A DNA stretch of 64,000 nt, taken from assembly GCA_014155875.1 (NCBI GenBank), contig JACEFZ010026832.1, positions 186,001-250,000 of the forward strand. Reading direction: 5' to 3'. A program made the translations under genes and the position numbers. The DNA is from Cepaea nemoralis (lineage: Eukaryota > Mollusca > Gastropoda > Stylommatophora > Helicidae). The notes beneath the pieces are model-generated. The model saw nothing but the letters and a program-made list of their open reading frames with translations. It was not told the DNA's origin and ran no database searches. Positions 49,236-60,654 of this stretch are shown here, one piece after another; positions within the stretch are counted from its first letter, which is position 1; every line of letters begins with the position of its first letter.

Positions 49236-49929
49236 GCATTGAGGGCGACGGCAGCAACCAGCGTAGAGCAGAGGATGCTTTACGGGCTCTTTCAGCAGTT
49301 AATAATTTCTGTCACCGAGTGAGGTTTGGGGCTCCTGACAGTATGAAAGAGCCAGCTTGGAAGGTTGGAGAGCACACAAAATGTAGCCATGCATGTGATT
49401 CTGGGGTGCACAATGTCACGCCAATTATATGCATGAGGCATATCCTGGCGCTACCAACAATGGCGGGTAAGCATAGGGTCCTTCAGGCCAAATGGTGCGC
49501 CCGTGTGTTGCCGGGGCCCATAAGGGAAGCAAAGAATAGCAACAGTGTAGCCTACCATGCATGTCGTAAGAGGCGACTAAGGAGGCTTGATGGTTCCGTC
49601 GCAAGTTTCTTCGGCAGTCACTGCCTCTATCGCCTCTGTTCATCTTCATTGCCATGTTCCTACTTCGTGACCCGTTCATGGCGCCGCATTCTAGAAAGCC
49701 GGTTCTTCCCCTGGGTTCCTCGACCCACCTTTTAGTCTCTGCTGCTGAGTGCGACTTTCATAAGACGACTACTGCCCTGGTATGGAGGTTGGACTTCGGC
49801 TGACATTTGCATGACTTGACGACTGCTACTGTGTGGCGATTGCCCCACCGAACAGTCCTGTACTTAGATGCACTATGCTCACTTGGAGGGAAGGCTATGG
49901 AGTTGACACGAGACAGTGCAAGTTCTTGC
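49236..49929. other. Repeat-like sequence, partly SINE-related
   Basis: Around 49500-49590 the phrases gccggggcccataagggaag and taccatgcatgtcgtaagag recur in diverged form at 57376-57470, suggesting an unclassified SINE tail. A continuation of the RLE-LINE 3' region from the right is possible. Confidence 0.4.
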
Positions 49930-52135
49930 TCTTAGTTGAGAGATTGGTTCCGATGCTCGTCGCTCTGCGGTTACCACTTTAACCATATTATTGTCGAGAC
50001 ATGTCCCAATTCATGTTTTGGCAGTTCCACAGCCAATATGAGGCCTTTTTGGCTGCCTCACCCAGCTGTTTTTGTGCCCAAGTTCTTGCTTCCCCTTTTA
50101 TGCCCAACTGTTTTAACACATCATACATGGAGTGGGCAACTAGACCCCTTGCACCCACCTCAAGGGCGAATAGCCTGACAGTGTACTACTCCTGTCTCAA
50201 ACTAGCAACCATGTCACCATACTTCTCTATCTTGAAAACGTGCTGCTCCTCTATATACGACTCATATGGGACTGTCAACTCAAAGAGCATTAGCTGTTTG
50301 ACCGACGAGGACTGAAGTATGATGTCAGGTCGCAAGCTAAACTGTCGAATAACCTCAGGGTACTTACTCCCCATGGTCCTTTAGGGCCACGGTCAACTCC
50401 CAGTCACCCGCGCCACCTAACATGGACGGCAGGTCGGAAGCGCAGCCTTCCTTGTCTCTGCGTTGCTGCCCAGCTCTGACAAAGTAAATCCCCAGCGTCC
50501 TCGGCCTGGCCCCTCGGTTTGCCACATTCTGGCTATGGCTGCCAACTCAGCAAGGACATTTTTGTGACGCCATGTGAATCAGCCTTGGCATAAAGCTATT
50601 TCGCATGCGGACAGTATATGTGTTCCGCTGTCTGGACCTTATTACAGTGGGGACAGAACGGGTCTGTAGATTTACCCCACTTGACTAGGTTGGCAGCTGA
50701 TGGCAAGACATCACAAAGGGATCGGACAACAAAACTTAAGCGCAGTGGTGCCATACGCAATATCTCATTTCAGGTAAGGGACTTCTGCACTATCCCTTCC
50801 CATAACATCCAATGGCCTTGTGGCGCTGTCATTCGCACTTTCTCTTCATCCTCTCCTTCGTGGATCTCCTGAACCACCATGTCTCTGCGTTCCTTGGTCG
50901 TCGCCCTGGACCACATCAGAGCTCTGGTGCCAAAACTCCCTTCTATCCGACTGGGTGCGCCCCATGACTTCCTTCAGCTTGAGCGCTGTCTGGGCATCTT
51001 CGACCACGCTGGCGACTTTCCACTTCCTTCCCGTTCTCAGGGCGGGCTGTGAGGTACTGACTGCTTCATCTGGAGATGTGCAGCATCATCGCGAGACTGG
51101 CTTTTCCAATTTTGAATTATTCCATGAGGGACAAGAACAGGAGGACGAGCTTACTCTGCTTAAATATAGTGCGACCGTTGTGAGACATGGTGTTGCTCCA
51201 AACCACTTCCTTATGTACATCTCCATTGTCTTCATTGCGCTTGTGCCTATATCATATTATCAGCAACTCAGCTATCACAGGAGTTTCAGAATAAGCAAGA
51301 ATTGAGGACACCAGATCTTGAATTTGCCTATCAGTCTGCTTTTGTCGATGGTACGCAGACCGTTTGCCAACACTTCTTGTATCTCTACCACTGCGTTCCT
51401 GTCCGTCTTAACCGGTTCCTCCACCATGATGGGAATTGCCTGCCCGGCAACCGTGAACAATCTTTCCGCCTGTCTACCCTTCACGATCGACAGGCTTCCA
51501 TTTCTTGGGCTTGAAGCTCATTCCACACCAGCGAATCAGTTCATCTAGCCCGTGGAGAATTCTGTGGGCATCACTCTCCTTCGGTGTCAGGATTGTCGTA
51601 TCGTTCATGAAGGCCTTCAGCAGTGGAATGTTTTGTTCCTCACTGAGTTTCGGATTGTGTGCGTAGCAGATGCCGCATCCAGGATCACCTGCATTGCATG
51701 ACGAATAATATCGGCAAAATCGTACATTCCATGGCAATATCCACCTGCAGGTAAATCTATCTGGTCATGCACGTCTTGGTCGAGAAACGAAGAGAGAAGC
51801 CCGAAAAGTACTGCATAAGCAATGCTCCAATCTCCTCGGACACGTGATACGTTTTGAGGGCATCTGGTAGGGCATTGACCAGTACGCATTTGCTAGATCC
51901 AACCATATCACATGGAATTCTTCCTGCTTCACCTTCGCTCTCTGGATGGCTTCCCAGATCATGGTACTGTGTTCTAAGCATCCTGGGATGCCAGGGATAC
52001 CCCCTTTATGAACTGACGTGTCGTACTTGTTCTCATCAAGTACGTCGTGATTTGGCTGGCCATGACAGAATATTTTCCCCTCGATGTTGGGGAGAGAGAT
52101 CGACCTAAATTGGGCAATTTTAGGCTGGATCAACC
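49930..52135 (-). pseudogene. R2/NeSL-like LINE: RT, zinc knuckle, restriction-like endonuclease
   Basis: Minus-strand order: FRSISLPNIEGKIF (52110), GGIPGIPGCLEHSTMIWEAI, WLDLANAYWSMPYQ (motif A), FMNDTTIL at 51600 (motif C, usual M-D-D changed to M-N-D), IDKSRLIGKFKIWC (51330). Then a CCHC-type cluster, FCPHCNKVQTAEHILSAC (about 50660-50610). LRPDIILQSS and LFELTVPYESYIEE (50330-50230) follow, the PD and E pattern of a restriction-like endonuclease, then a Trp-containing C-terminus near 50010. RT followed by CCHC and restriction-like endonuclease is the R2/NeSL architecture. 5'-truncated, with several stops and frameshifts. Confidence 0.78.
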
Positions 52136-52336
52136 TGGCAGCCCAGGCAACCTTTTAAAAAAGGTGAATCCTTCTCAACGTAGATCAAACTCATTTGGGG
52201 GTAAGCTAATTAGAATGGGGGTTTCCGTGTGGTCAAGTCGTCTCAGTCATTTCCATCAAATATTAAAACCCAGGAAAATCCTTACCGCCAAACTATTATT
52301 AAACTACGAAAGTTATCTACTAACTACTATCTATCT

Positions 52337-52476
52337 TCCAGCTCTGTGGCGAAGAGGTTATGGGTGCAGTTTGTAATCCTGTATACTTGCATCTGAAACA
52401 TAGCTGCATTTGAAACATAGCTGCTGGTGATTTGGCAGCAGACCGCCTCGAGTTGGTATTTTACGAAATAGTATTA
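52337..52476 (+). mobile_element. SINE-A copy, 5' half
   Basis: Head cagctctgtggcgaagaggt and tatgggtgcagtttgtaatc, then ctgctggtgatttggcagca. It ends before the core. A 17-bp phrase, catctgaaacatagctgca, is duplicated inside. Confidence 0.8.
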
Positions 52477-52482
52477 AAGAAT

Positions 52483-52945
52483 TTGATCGTGCCGTGACCT
52501 GAAATGAAACCGGAAGTGATATACCGAGCCACCCCACAATGATCCATTGTGTCCCCAAAAATGGCTGTGTAAATATCATTGATGCTTTTGACGTCATTCA
52601 TCCATTCAAATATCACGTGACAATAACAGATGCCATTTTATGTTTGCAGAAAAGGCTAGTCTAATATTCCGTGCACAGCGATTGGTTGAAATTATCGTGA
52701 CCTTATAAATAGAGAGTTCGATCGTGCCATGACAGGAAATGAAAATATAAGTGATGTACAACGCCACCCCGCAATGATCCACCGTGTCAACAAGAATCGC
52801 TATGTAAAGACCATGCATTCTTTCGATGTCATTCATTCATTCAAATCTCACGTATCATCTTGGGTTTTCCAGGAAAGGTTTGCCTAATATTCTGTGCACA
52901 GCGATTGGTTGAAATCATCGTGACCTTTTATATAAATAAAACTAT
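52483..52945 (+). repeat. Two tandem ~235-bp units with CCAAT and TATA motifs
   Basis: Unit 1 (52483-52717) and unit 2 (52718-52945) share gaatttgatcgtgccgtgac/gagttcgatcgtgccatgac, ccaccccacaatgatcca, gtgcacagcgattggttgaa and atcgtgaccttataaatag/atcgtgaccttttatataaa. Confidence 0.85.
52655..52711 (+). promoter_or_regulatory. Promoter-like module: inverted CCAAT then TATA
   Basis: GATTGG (inverted CCAAT) at about 52680, then TATAAATAG about 25 bp on. The same pair recurs in unit 2 (about 52905 and 52930). Composition-based inference only. Confidence 0.35.
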
Positions 52946-52964
52946 ATTTCATACTTACCGTAAT

Positions 52965-54230
52965 TAATTTTTTTTGGCACTCGTAATAGAAATGCACCAA
53001 GTGCAGATGGATTTTCAAATTCTGCATACAAGATCACATATATTTGGAAAGTTTCATCGCAAAACTTGCTTTACTTGTAGATGAAAACAAAATTTTCTGC
53101 AAAGGCGTGTTTTTGTTCTTTGCGCATTATTGATCGGACTGGCATGTACACTTTGTAACACTATTCTGGCACTCGTAATAGAAATGCATGAAGTGCAGAT
53201 GGATTTTCGAATTCTGCATACAAATTACATATATTTGGAAAGTTTCGTCACGAAACTTGCTTTACTTGTGGATGAAAACAAAATTTTCCACGAAGACGTG
53301 CCTTTGTTAATGGGGCTGTGCATGCACATATCGTTCGGACTGTCGTGTACACGTTCACTTTGTAACACTCAAAACTTGCAATCTGAACAACTAAAGTTAA
53401 AGAAAATACAAGTTTAAAGATTAATAATAATTTATTAGTATACATGTACTATTTTTAATCATTTAACATGACGGAACATATTGTTGAAGCCAGTTTTCAT
53501 TTTCAATAGAAAACCATCAATTGTAGATGGATTTTCGACTTCTGCATCCAAATTTTATAGTTTCTACAATGACGTTACGACCATGAGTGCCTTTGTGAAT
53601 GGGAAACCCAAAATGGTGGCTGATGTTTGACTATATTATTAATCTTTGTGAGGCAATCATTGTGTCCTCGCTAGCATAGTGGTAACTATCCCGCCTGTCA
53701 CACAGGAGACTGGGGTTCTATTTTTTTTTTCATTTTTCAAAAATTTATTAGGTGATATAGTAAAAAATATTAAACATTACGAACTAAAATATTATATAGA
53801 ACTGAGAAACTCAAAGCTTGTGAATAAAGTGTGCTCTATGGATCTGCAGAAGCTGCTCTGGAGCGCATCCCCCAGAGAGGCAGCGGAATGATCGAGTGTC
53901 AGAATTTATGGATCCAATAGATGTCTTTGTTTAATGTGAACTTTAATTGCCATATTAAATATCACCCCTGAATCAGCATAGTTTCATCGCTAAACTTGCT
54001 CGAATTGTGGTTGAAAAACAGATATTCTGCGAACATGTGACTTTGTAAATTGGAAACCCATGGGTCATGGCGGCCGCGCATATCAATCGGACTAATCAGA
54101 ACGTGCAATTTGAACCACTAAAGTTAAAGTGAATACAATTTAAAAGATTAATAATAATTGATTTGTATACTTGTACTATTTTTTAATCATTAAACATGAC
54201 GGAACATATCTTTGAAGTCAGTTTTCAAAT
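52965..54230 (+). repeat. Diverged tandem repeat block
   Basis: ggcactcgtaatagaaatgc starts units at about 52976 and 53167. Shared phrases are gtgcagatggattttc, agtttc(a/g)tc(g/a)c(a/g)aaacttgct and gatgaaaacaaaattttc. A longer unit ending catgacggaacatat (53460-53480) recurs at about 54195-54215 with shared agattaataataatt. At least four partial copies. Confidence 0.75.
53665..53722 (+). tRNA. Truncated tRNA-Asp(GTC)-like sequence
   Basis: tcctcgctagcatagtggta, then actatcccgcctgtcacaca and ggagactggggttcta follow tRNA-Asp through D arm, anticodon arm (anticodon GTC) and into the T loop. A T-run then replaces the rest of the T arm and acceptor stem. It cannot fold completely, so it is a tRNA pseudogene or a SINE head. 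Confidence 0.7.
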
Positions 54231-54319
54231 GACCGTTTGAGACAATCTCGCACGCACAGACTGGTGGTTCAGGTAATGGACACACTGGAGAGTTCCAAAA
54301 ATGTTATCAGGAACATGAG

Positions 54320-56345
54320 AAATCGTAATTTGTTTCATCATCATCATCAAGTGCCATGCCGACTGGTGTAGGCGTTCATGACTCTCCACAGATCTCTGTC
54401 CTTGGTTTTCTGGATCAACTCTGTTGTTGATATTCCTCCATGCCACCACTGCAATCCATCCAGCATCATTTCTCGTGGTCTGCCTCTGCCCCTCGATCTT
54501 TCCAGTTGTCATGATATTCTCCAGCGCCTCTCTTCTCATCACATGACCAAAAAAAGCTGTTTCTCTTTCTTATTTTTGTATATAATGTTCTAGTTTCACC
54601 AGCCTCTTTAAGGCATTCGTCGTTAGTTACTTTGGCAGCTCAAGGAATTCGCAACATTCGTCTAAGGAACCACATCTCTGTTGCTTCCAATCTCTTCCTA
54701 ATTTGTTCATTTATATTCCAAGATTCACAGCCATACAGCAAAACAGGTTCTATATAGCACCTCAGCACTCTCTTTCTTACATTCAATGATAGCGACTTAT
54801 TGCATAAGATATTCTTCATTTTTTGAAATGCAGCCTTTGCTTGCCCTATTCTGCTCTTGATCTCTGTTGTGCATCTTCCATCTGATGTTATAAATGTCCC
54901 TAGATATTTAAAACTATCCACTTGGTGAAGAATTTTCCCTTCTATCTCTATTTCACATTTGGGTGTCACCTGTTTCTTTGATACCACCATTGTTACTGTT
55001 TTCTTGATATTCAAGGAGAGTCCTTTCTTTGCACTCTCTGTTACTACAATGTCCAACAATTGTTGTAGATCTGTTGCATTATCCGCTATCAATACTGTGT
55101 CATATGCATAGCATATATTATTTATATTATAACCTCCAAATATTATTCCTGGCTTTTCATTGATCTCTCTCATTATTACTTCACTAGAGAGGGAGAATAG
55201 ATCTGGTGACAAAACACATCCCTGTCTTACTCCCAACTTTATGTGTTCATAATTTCCTTCTTTATTTCCCATTTTAATTGCTGCTGTTTGGTTCCAGTAA
55301 ATAGTTTTTATTATTCTGAGATCTTTCCCATCAATGTTAATATCTTCCAACATTTTAATCAGTTCATCATGTTTTACTTTATCAAATGCCTTAGTATAAT
55401 CTTTGAAGCACAAATATATGTCTTTCTTTGTCTCTACTGATCTTTCTAATAGTGTTTGTCAGGGTGTTGGGAGAATAGGTACAGGACATAGAGAGGACAA
55501 GGGACAGAACAGAGTCAGGACTACAGAGATAACGATATACAGGACAGAAGTCAGGACACAGAGAGGTCATAAGACAGGACATCTACAGGACAGTAGATAG
55601 AGGGGAGACAGGACTTGGGTAAGGACACAGATGTCATAGACAGGACACCGACAGGACAGGACCGAGTGATAGGAGGGGACATAAGTTCATGAGACACTGC
55701 CCTGAATGGACTAGACGGCATTACACTGAATGACCTAACCTTACACGGACGGACTGCAGTACGACGTGACTGCCAAGACAGCACGGTGATCACGACAGGC
55801 ACATGGATTAGTACCACGAGACGAACTGACCAGGTTGAAAACGTCAGACGGGACTCAGTTTCAGGGGAAGGACGTTGTGTTTTCTAGAGCGAGTGTATAG
55901 CTTTTGCGAGAGTGCTAGTTTGTAGATAGTGAGTGTAGGACTTGTGTAATTGGCTGTGTGCTATAAGCGTTTGTAAGGCGGCATTTGTATATAATGAATT
56001 CACCTGAATGAATTCAATGTATGCACATTATGATGATGATCAGGTTCGCCTGAATAAATTGTAAAAACCCATACGTACAACTGATGGTTTTCTTGAGTGC
56101 GTTTGAAGGAGTTACAATACCTGTGTGCGTGCGAGACGTTGACAGTGTTCGTAATGTGTATATTGCATTTTTCCTTCCACAAATCCATACTGTTATTCAC
56201 CAATTTCCATTTTTATTTTCTTCCTTGTTCTTCTCATTATAATTCTGAGTAGAAGCTTAGTGACATGATTTATGAGGTTAATTGTATGAAAATCTTCGCA
56301 TTCAATTGCTCGTGGTCTTTTTGGTATAGCTATAAATACAGATTT
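54320..56345 (-). pseudogene. LINE-E, RTE-like LINE interrupted by a solo LTR
   Basis: From the 5' side on the minus strand: FIAIPKRPRAIECEDFHTIN and KLLLRIIMRRTRKK (56340-56210), QYGFVEGK (56185), then an LTR insertion. Continues QTLLERSVETKKDIYLCFKD (55455), YTKAFDKV (motif A), [26 protein letters not shown] (motif C), [42 protein letters not shown] (54650). The tail region MRREALENIMTTGKIEGQR leads to a (TGA)n end at about 54340. The 257-codon RT piece is open, but YADD has become YAYD. Confidence 0.85.
55457..56144 (+). mobile_element. Solo LTR, 688 bp, 5-bp TSD
   Basis: TGTCAGGG..GTTGACA ends (5-bp inverted, TG..CA) are bracketed by GTGTT at 55452-55456 and 56145-56149. AATAAA at 56053-56058 gives plus orientation. 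The first ~220 bp are rich in an acaggaca phrase. It cuts the LINE-E RT cleanly, and removing it plus one GTGTT restores QYGFVEGK..QTLLERS order. Confidence 0.85.
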
Positions 56346-56583
56346 CAACATATCACTTGATATATATCCACTGCTATAAATAGTAATAGCAATAGTTGGT
56401 AATAATGTCCGTACAGTATTCCCAAACGGCTGGTCACATGATGTTTACTACCGCCGTCGACTGGCTTCAGAAGACTATTATTCTCTCTGCTAGTCTGTCT
56501 TTTGTTTTCAAGCTCTTTTTGAACTTCAGCTACATACATTAGTTTATTCCATAAAACTTTAATGTCCGTATCTCAGTTAATGC

Positions 56584-56910
56584 TCAATTTATCAAGAAGA
56601 GATAAGATCAGAAATGAAGAAATCAGGACTAAAGTGGGGGTTATAGCTGCACTAGATTTTATTAGAAGGCAGCAAGTCAAATGGTTTGGCCATGCAAGTA
56701 GGTTACCAACTAACAGTATACCACAAGCTATGATGTACAGACCAGAGGGAAGCAAAGGAAGAGGCCGACAACGTAACGATGGACGCAGGGAATAACAGAG
56801 TCCATGGGAATATTGATACATGAAGCCCATAAGCAGGCACTGTCACGCTGTTTATACTTCACCTCGACATCGCAAGGTACAAGAGGAACATGATGAGATG
56901 AGATGATGAG
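56584..56910 (+). mobile_element. LINE-A copy, 5'-truncated, 14-bp TSD
   Basis: Exact atctcagttaatgc at 56570-56583 and 56911-56924. Contains [40 protein letters not shown] and KGRGRQRNDGRRE, then the same 3' UTR and (GATGA)n tail as the full LINE-A. The frame is open, so this insertion is younger than the full-length copy's decay. Confidence 0.92.
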
Positions 56911-56924
56911 ATCTCAGTTAATGC

Positions 56925-57184
56925 CTAGATACGTTACTTCTTAACGCACGAGATGAAAGTAAGCCTGTAGATCACTCTAGTCGTCTTATCTCAAGTGAAC
57001 CAAGTCGACAGACCTCCATTTCGTAACTGAAGTTCTAGTCAACATTTGTTTTTATGAACTCCGAAGTGAGGGTTCAAAGGTGACAAAGTTCACACAGGGT
57101 TAAATTTACATATCATGTGAAATAGTTAATACTAATTGTTTGTTGAGTACTCTTGACTGTTTGGCTCATCTGTGTTACTTTTTT
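56925..57184. other. No gene recognised
   Basis: Short unannotated stretch between a LINE-A copy and a SINE-A copy. Confidence 0.4.
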
Positions 57185-57415
57185 AGGACATTGCAGTAAA
57201 CACCAGCATTTTTCAGCTGCTGTTGCGGCAAGTTTTACGTTCAGTAGTTTGCCATTGCTTTCTGAAAGACCGGCTCACATACCTCCATAAGAAACCAGCG
57301 TGACGCGATCTGCTGCCAATCTCGCCCAGCTGTTTTGTACTGAGTATATGGGATAACGAACAACGTCCTTAACTCCTTTGCCGGGGAGACCGGCTGTGTG
57401 TTACTGGCACCTATA
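57185..57415 (-). mobile_element. SINE-A related copy
   Basis: On the minus strand: head CCGGTCTCCCCGGCAAAGGA then GTTCGTTATCC, core TTCAGAAAGCAATGGCAAAC and TACTGAACGTAAAA. The head variant is like 46395-46620. Confidence 0.75.
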
Positions 57416-57714
57416 AATAAAGCAAAGATTAGTTACACTGTAACCTACCATGCTTGAAGTAGGAGGCGTCTAAAGTAGGGTGCCATATGACTGACTGCCT
57501 CACCCAATGTAAAACTGAAAAACTACCTGCAACATCCGGCCAATCATAATAAAGTCTAAACAGATTGACGTGAATTAGCTCCATTGGAAGGTGAAAAGTC
57601 TTCTTTTCAGTAATATATTTTGCTTATTTGATAGATGTCGTTCTTTAGCATTTCCCTTTGTTCACCTATGCTTTGCGTCTATTTCTCCATCTGTCCATAC
57701 AACTGGAGAGAGGA

Positions 57715-57994
57715 TTGATTGACTGATTGACTGATTTAGGAACCAACATCACAGCATTCGAGGCATTCCCATAAGCGCTCCGTCCCCATCCTCAGCAGCC
57801 AGCGAAAAGTTCCAACACCAATAGTTCCAGTAGCAATCTGATTATATGTCCGTCTCGCCTTTCCTCTGAGCGTCGAGCGTCGGCCAGATCCCCTCGTCAC
57901 TCCTCGCTGCCTCATTCTTGCCAGACTATGGTGATCCATTTCTTCTCCGAGGTGTACACATGCTCCCACAAGGCCACAACCACGTCTGCCTTTT
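57715..57994 (-). pseudogene. RNH-LINE copy, 5'-truncated, 12-bp TSD
   Basis: Exact ctggagagagga at 57703-57714 and 57995-58006. Minus-strand reading: DHHSLARMRQRGVTRGSGRR, TYNQIATGTIGVGTFRWLLR, ECLECCDVGS, stop, (AATC)n-like tail. The frame is open across the fragment. Confidence 0.92.
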
Positions 57995-58117
57995 CTGGAG
58001 AGAGGAAGGTGGGGGGTGGAAGATAATAATGACAGGATTTGCAATTTTTGGTGTCCATCGACAAGGGTATTTGAACTAATCTTTAAGGGTATTTGGCTCA
58101 AATTGAGATCCACTGGG

Positions 58118-58985
58118 AGCCGTGGCTGAGAGGATATTGTGTCTGTCTCAGGCTCTAGAGCAGAAGTTCCCAAACCACGGCCCGCAGGCCACTTGTGGCC
58201 CGCCAGCTGTCAGAAAGTGGCACGCGAGGCCTCTTTATATATTTTAATAATTTTTAAAATGCACTCGGGGCGCCCCGTCAGCGTTTCGTAACGAACGTTA
58301 TGAAGTTCCCAAATCCCAGCCTTGTCGACCAATCAGATTGCGCGAGGCGCCAAGTTGTCGTCTGTTACAACTGTATAGCAGAGTCAGTAGTATTGTGTTG
58401 AAATTAGTTTTTTCAAATAAACATTTTCCATTAAAGCCTATAAACATGAGTGTGGAAAATCTAAAATCAAACGGGTAAAAAGCGAAAATGTGAAGACGTT
58501 GCTTGTCGTGAATTCTTTGGAAGACTTTGGACACGAAAGATTTATGCCAAGACATTTGTAAACTGGCATCTGGACTTAAGTAACTGGTTATAAAGAACCG
58601 TTACAAGTGTAAATTAAATACATTAATAGCGATTTTCGAAACTGATTAAACATTTATTGTTAAATGAACTTTTGATTTTAAACCAAAAAAGACCGCAGTG
58701 TAGTACTGACACTGACTGCCTTTAAAGTTTTAGAATTTTGTTGACGAAGGTTAAGAAAGGTAAAATGATATTGCACGACTTTTATAATTTTATAACCTTG
58801 TGGCCCGCTTAACTACCGAAAATAGTAGATATGGCCCTCTGCTTAAAAATCTTGGGAACCACTGCTCTACAGGTAGCGTGTTCGATCCCTGCATAGGTTG
58901 GGGAGTTTTCTCAGAACTATATATCACAGGTACTCTTGGGTAATGAGATCGGATACATGGGCTTCTCGGATAGGGATGAAATAAC
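58118..58985 (+). mobile_element. SINE-F (tRNA-derived) split by a hAT element
   Basis: gccgtggctgagaggatatt (A-box-like) before the insertion and gtagcgtgttcgatccctgc (B-box-like) after it form one tRNA-like head when rejoined. A body of about 110 bp follows. Only copy seen. Confidence 0.7.
58161..58864 (+). mobile_element. hAT-like non-autonomous transposon, 704 bp
   Basis: Ends CAGAAGTTCCCAAACCACGG and, inverted, CAGTGGTTCCCAAGATTTTT. 8-bp TSD CTCTAGAG (58153-58160) / CTCTACAG (58865-58872), fitting the hAT nTnnnnAn preference with one mismatch. A plus-strand remnant, KRKCEDVACREFFGRLWTRK near 58480-58540, may be a transposase N-terminus. Confidence 0.9.
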
Positions 58986-59469
58986 AGAAGGTTTTGTATA
59001 GAATATGTGAAGGTACCACACTTCACCGGCAGGATTTGTTATAGTACTGCCTAACTCTTATTTGACAATATGTGGTATCCCAAATGATTGGTTGTCTGCT
59101 CTGAATCTGTATGAGCCACTTTGATGACATTTTAAAAAACGGTTTGGTATTTATTACATTTGGACAGCTGAATAGGACCTGAAAAATGCTTTCCAACGGT
59201 ACCTCATTCAAGTCTGTATGTTGATTCTGAGCCGAGATATCCAGATTTGTGTGTAAAATTCTGTCATAAACGGAACAAAGAGGAAAATACTAATTTAGCT
59301 GATTTCGACTTGCTGCCAAGATAAAACAATTGTTTACACCGTGTTTAAAACTGCTACAACTTCTTTAATTTTAAGAAAACCCCTTAGCAACTATATATTT
59401 TTTTGTTCAGAACAGCGAGGCCTAACTGCCTAGGTAGAAAATGTTTGATGTTATGCAATATCAGCTCAT
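58986..59469. other. No gene recognised
   Basis: AT-rich, no motif or repeat end seen. Confidence 0.4.
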
Positions 59470-59980
59470 TCAAATTCAAAATGGCCACTAATTAATTTTG
59501 TAACAATTATTAAACTTAGCTAACGAACCTTGAAATGCCAATTATGAATATTTTTCCCTTCAGTTTGATAAAACAAATAAAAAGGCTATGTTGTAATGTT
59601 GTAAATATGTTTTGTTACTAATTTAAATTCAAAACGGCTGCCAATTAATTCATTATTTATTAATTTTTAAAATTTAAACTTTGCTAACGAACCTTGTAAC
59701 ACCAATTATGCATCTCTGAAATCGGAGTGGGTTCGCCTGATGGCGAGGGACGCTGGCAATAGGGGAAGTTAATCCACATGCAAAATTCAGTTCAGTGCAC
59801 TAGAAGTAATGTGTATGGACTACGCTTGAGTTCAAAGCAAGCAAGCGCCCAAAAAAAAAAAATAATGTTATGTTTTCCCCTTCAGTTTGATAAAAACAAA
59901 TCAAAAGACCCTGTTATGATTTTGTAAATATGCTTTATTACTAATTAGAATTCAAAACGGCAGCTAGTTAATCATATATA
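59470..59980 (+). repeat. Partial tandem repeats interrupted by SINE-G
   Basis: cttcagtttgataaaa..caaat and aattcaaaacggc(t/a)gc recur at about 59560-59645 and 59880-59965. gctaacgaaccttg occurs at 59520 and 59684. Confidence 0.75.
59716..59861 (+). mobile_element. SINE-G copy with poly(A) tail
   Basis: ggagtgggttcgcctgatgg, gcgagggacgctgg, gtatggactacgc, then A11. It matches 28862-28999. Confidence 0.8.
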
Positions 59981-60654
59981 TTGCAAATAAACTTATCAAA
60001 CATAATGAAGATCTAGAAAGCAACAGCAAGTTTTAACACCATTCGCTTTTACTCTCTAATCATAGCATCCTGCCAACCTGAAAAAGAAAAGAAGAAAAAA
60101 ACTATTAGTTAATAGTTTATTATTATTATATTATATATTATTATATTAGTTAATAGTACTACTAGTACTAATTAAAAAAACTATATGTTCTTTGTCATTA
60201 AAACTGTCCGGTGACGCCTGCAAATCTCTTAAGCCTTGTAAACAGATTTCCGTCTCCTTTACCTGTGTGAAATGAATGTTACAGAAACATATTCTGAATA
60301 AAGGCAATTTTGCAATCATATATATCTATTAAATCTAAAAACATCTTATCCAATTGTTTTTATATTAATATTTGGTGGGTATAATCAGTGCTTTACCTTC
60401 ATTTGTGATTCGTTGTGGATTATGTTATGAAGGTAAGTGGAAACAAAATATTTCACTTGATTTCAGAAAGCATGTCATCTGTTTGCTATTATATAACTAG
60501 TAACATATTTGTTTGTTTCAGCAATAATATAATATACAAGACTGCATCTAAAATAACATTTTTTAAAACATGACAAATGCTTACTGCATCGAAGTGTCTT
60601 TTTCTGTCTCCGTAAAACCTCTGCATCCATGGTCCGGTGAGGAAGCATGATTGA
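59981..60654. other. AT-rich, no gene recognised
   Basis: Includes a degenerate (TTA)n stretch near 60105-60170. Confidence 0.45.

Noticed and set aside
53665..53722. Functional tRNA-Asp gene
   Set aside because: The T arm and acceptor stem 3' half are missing.
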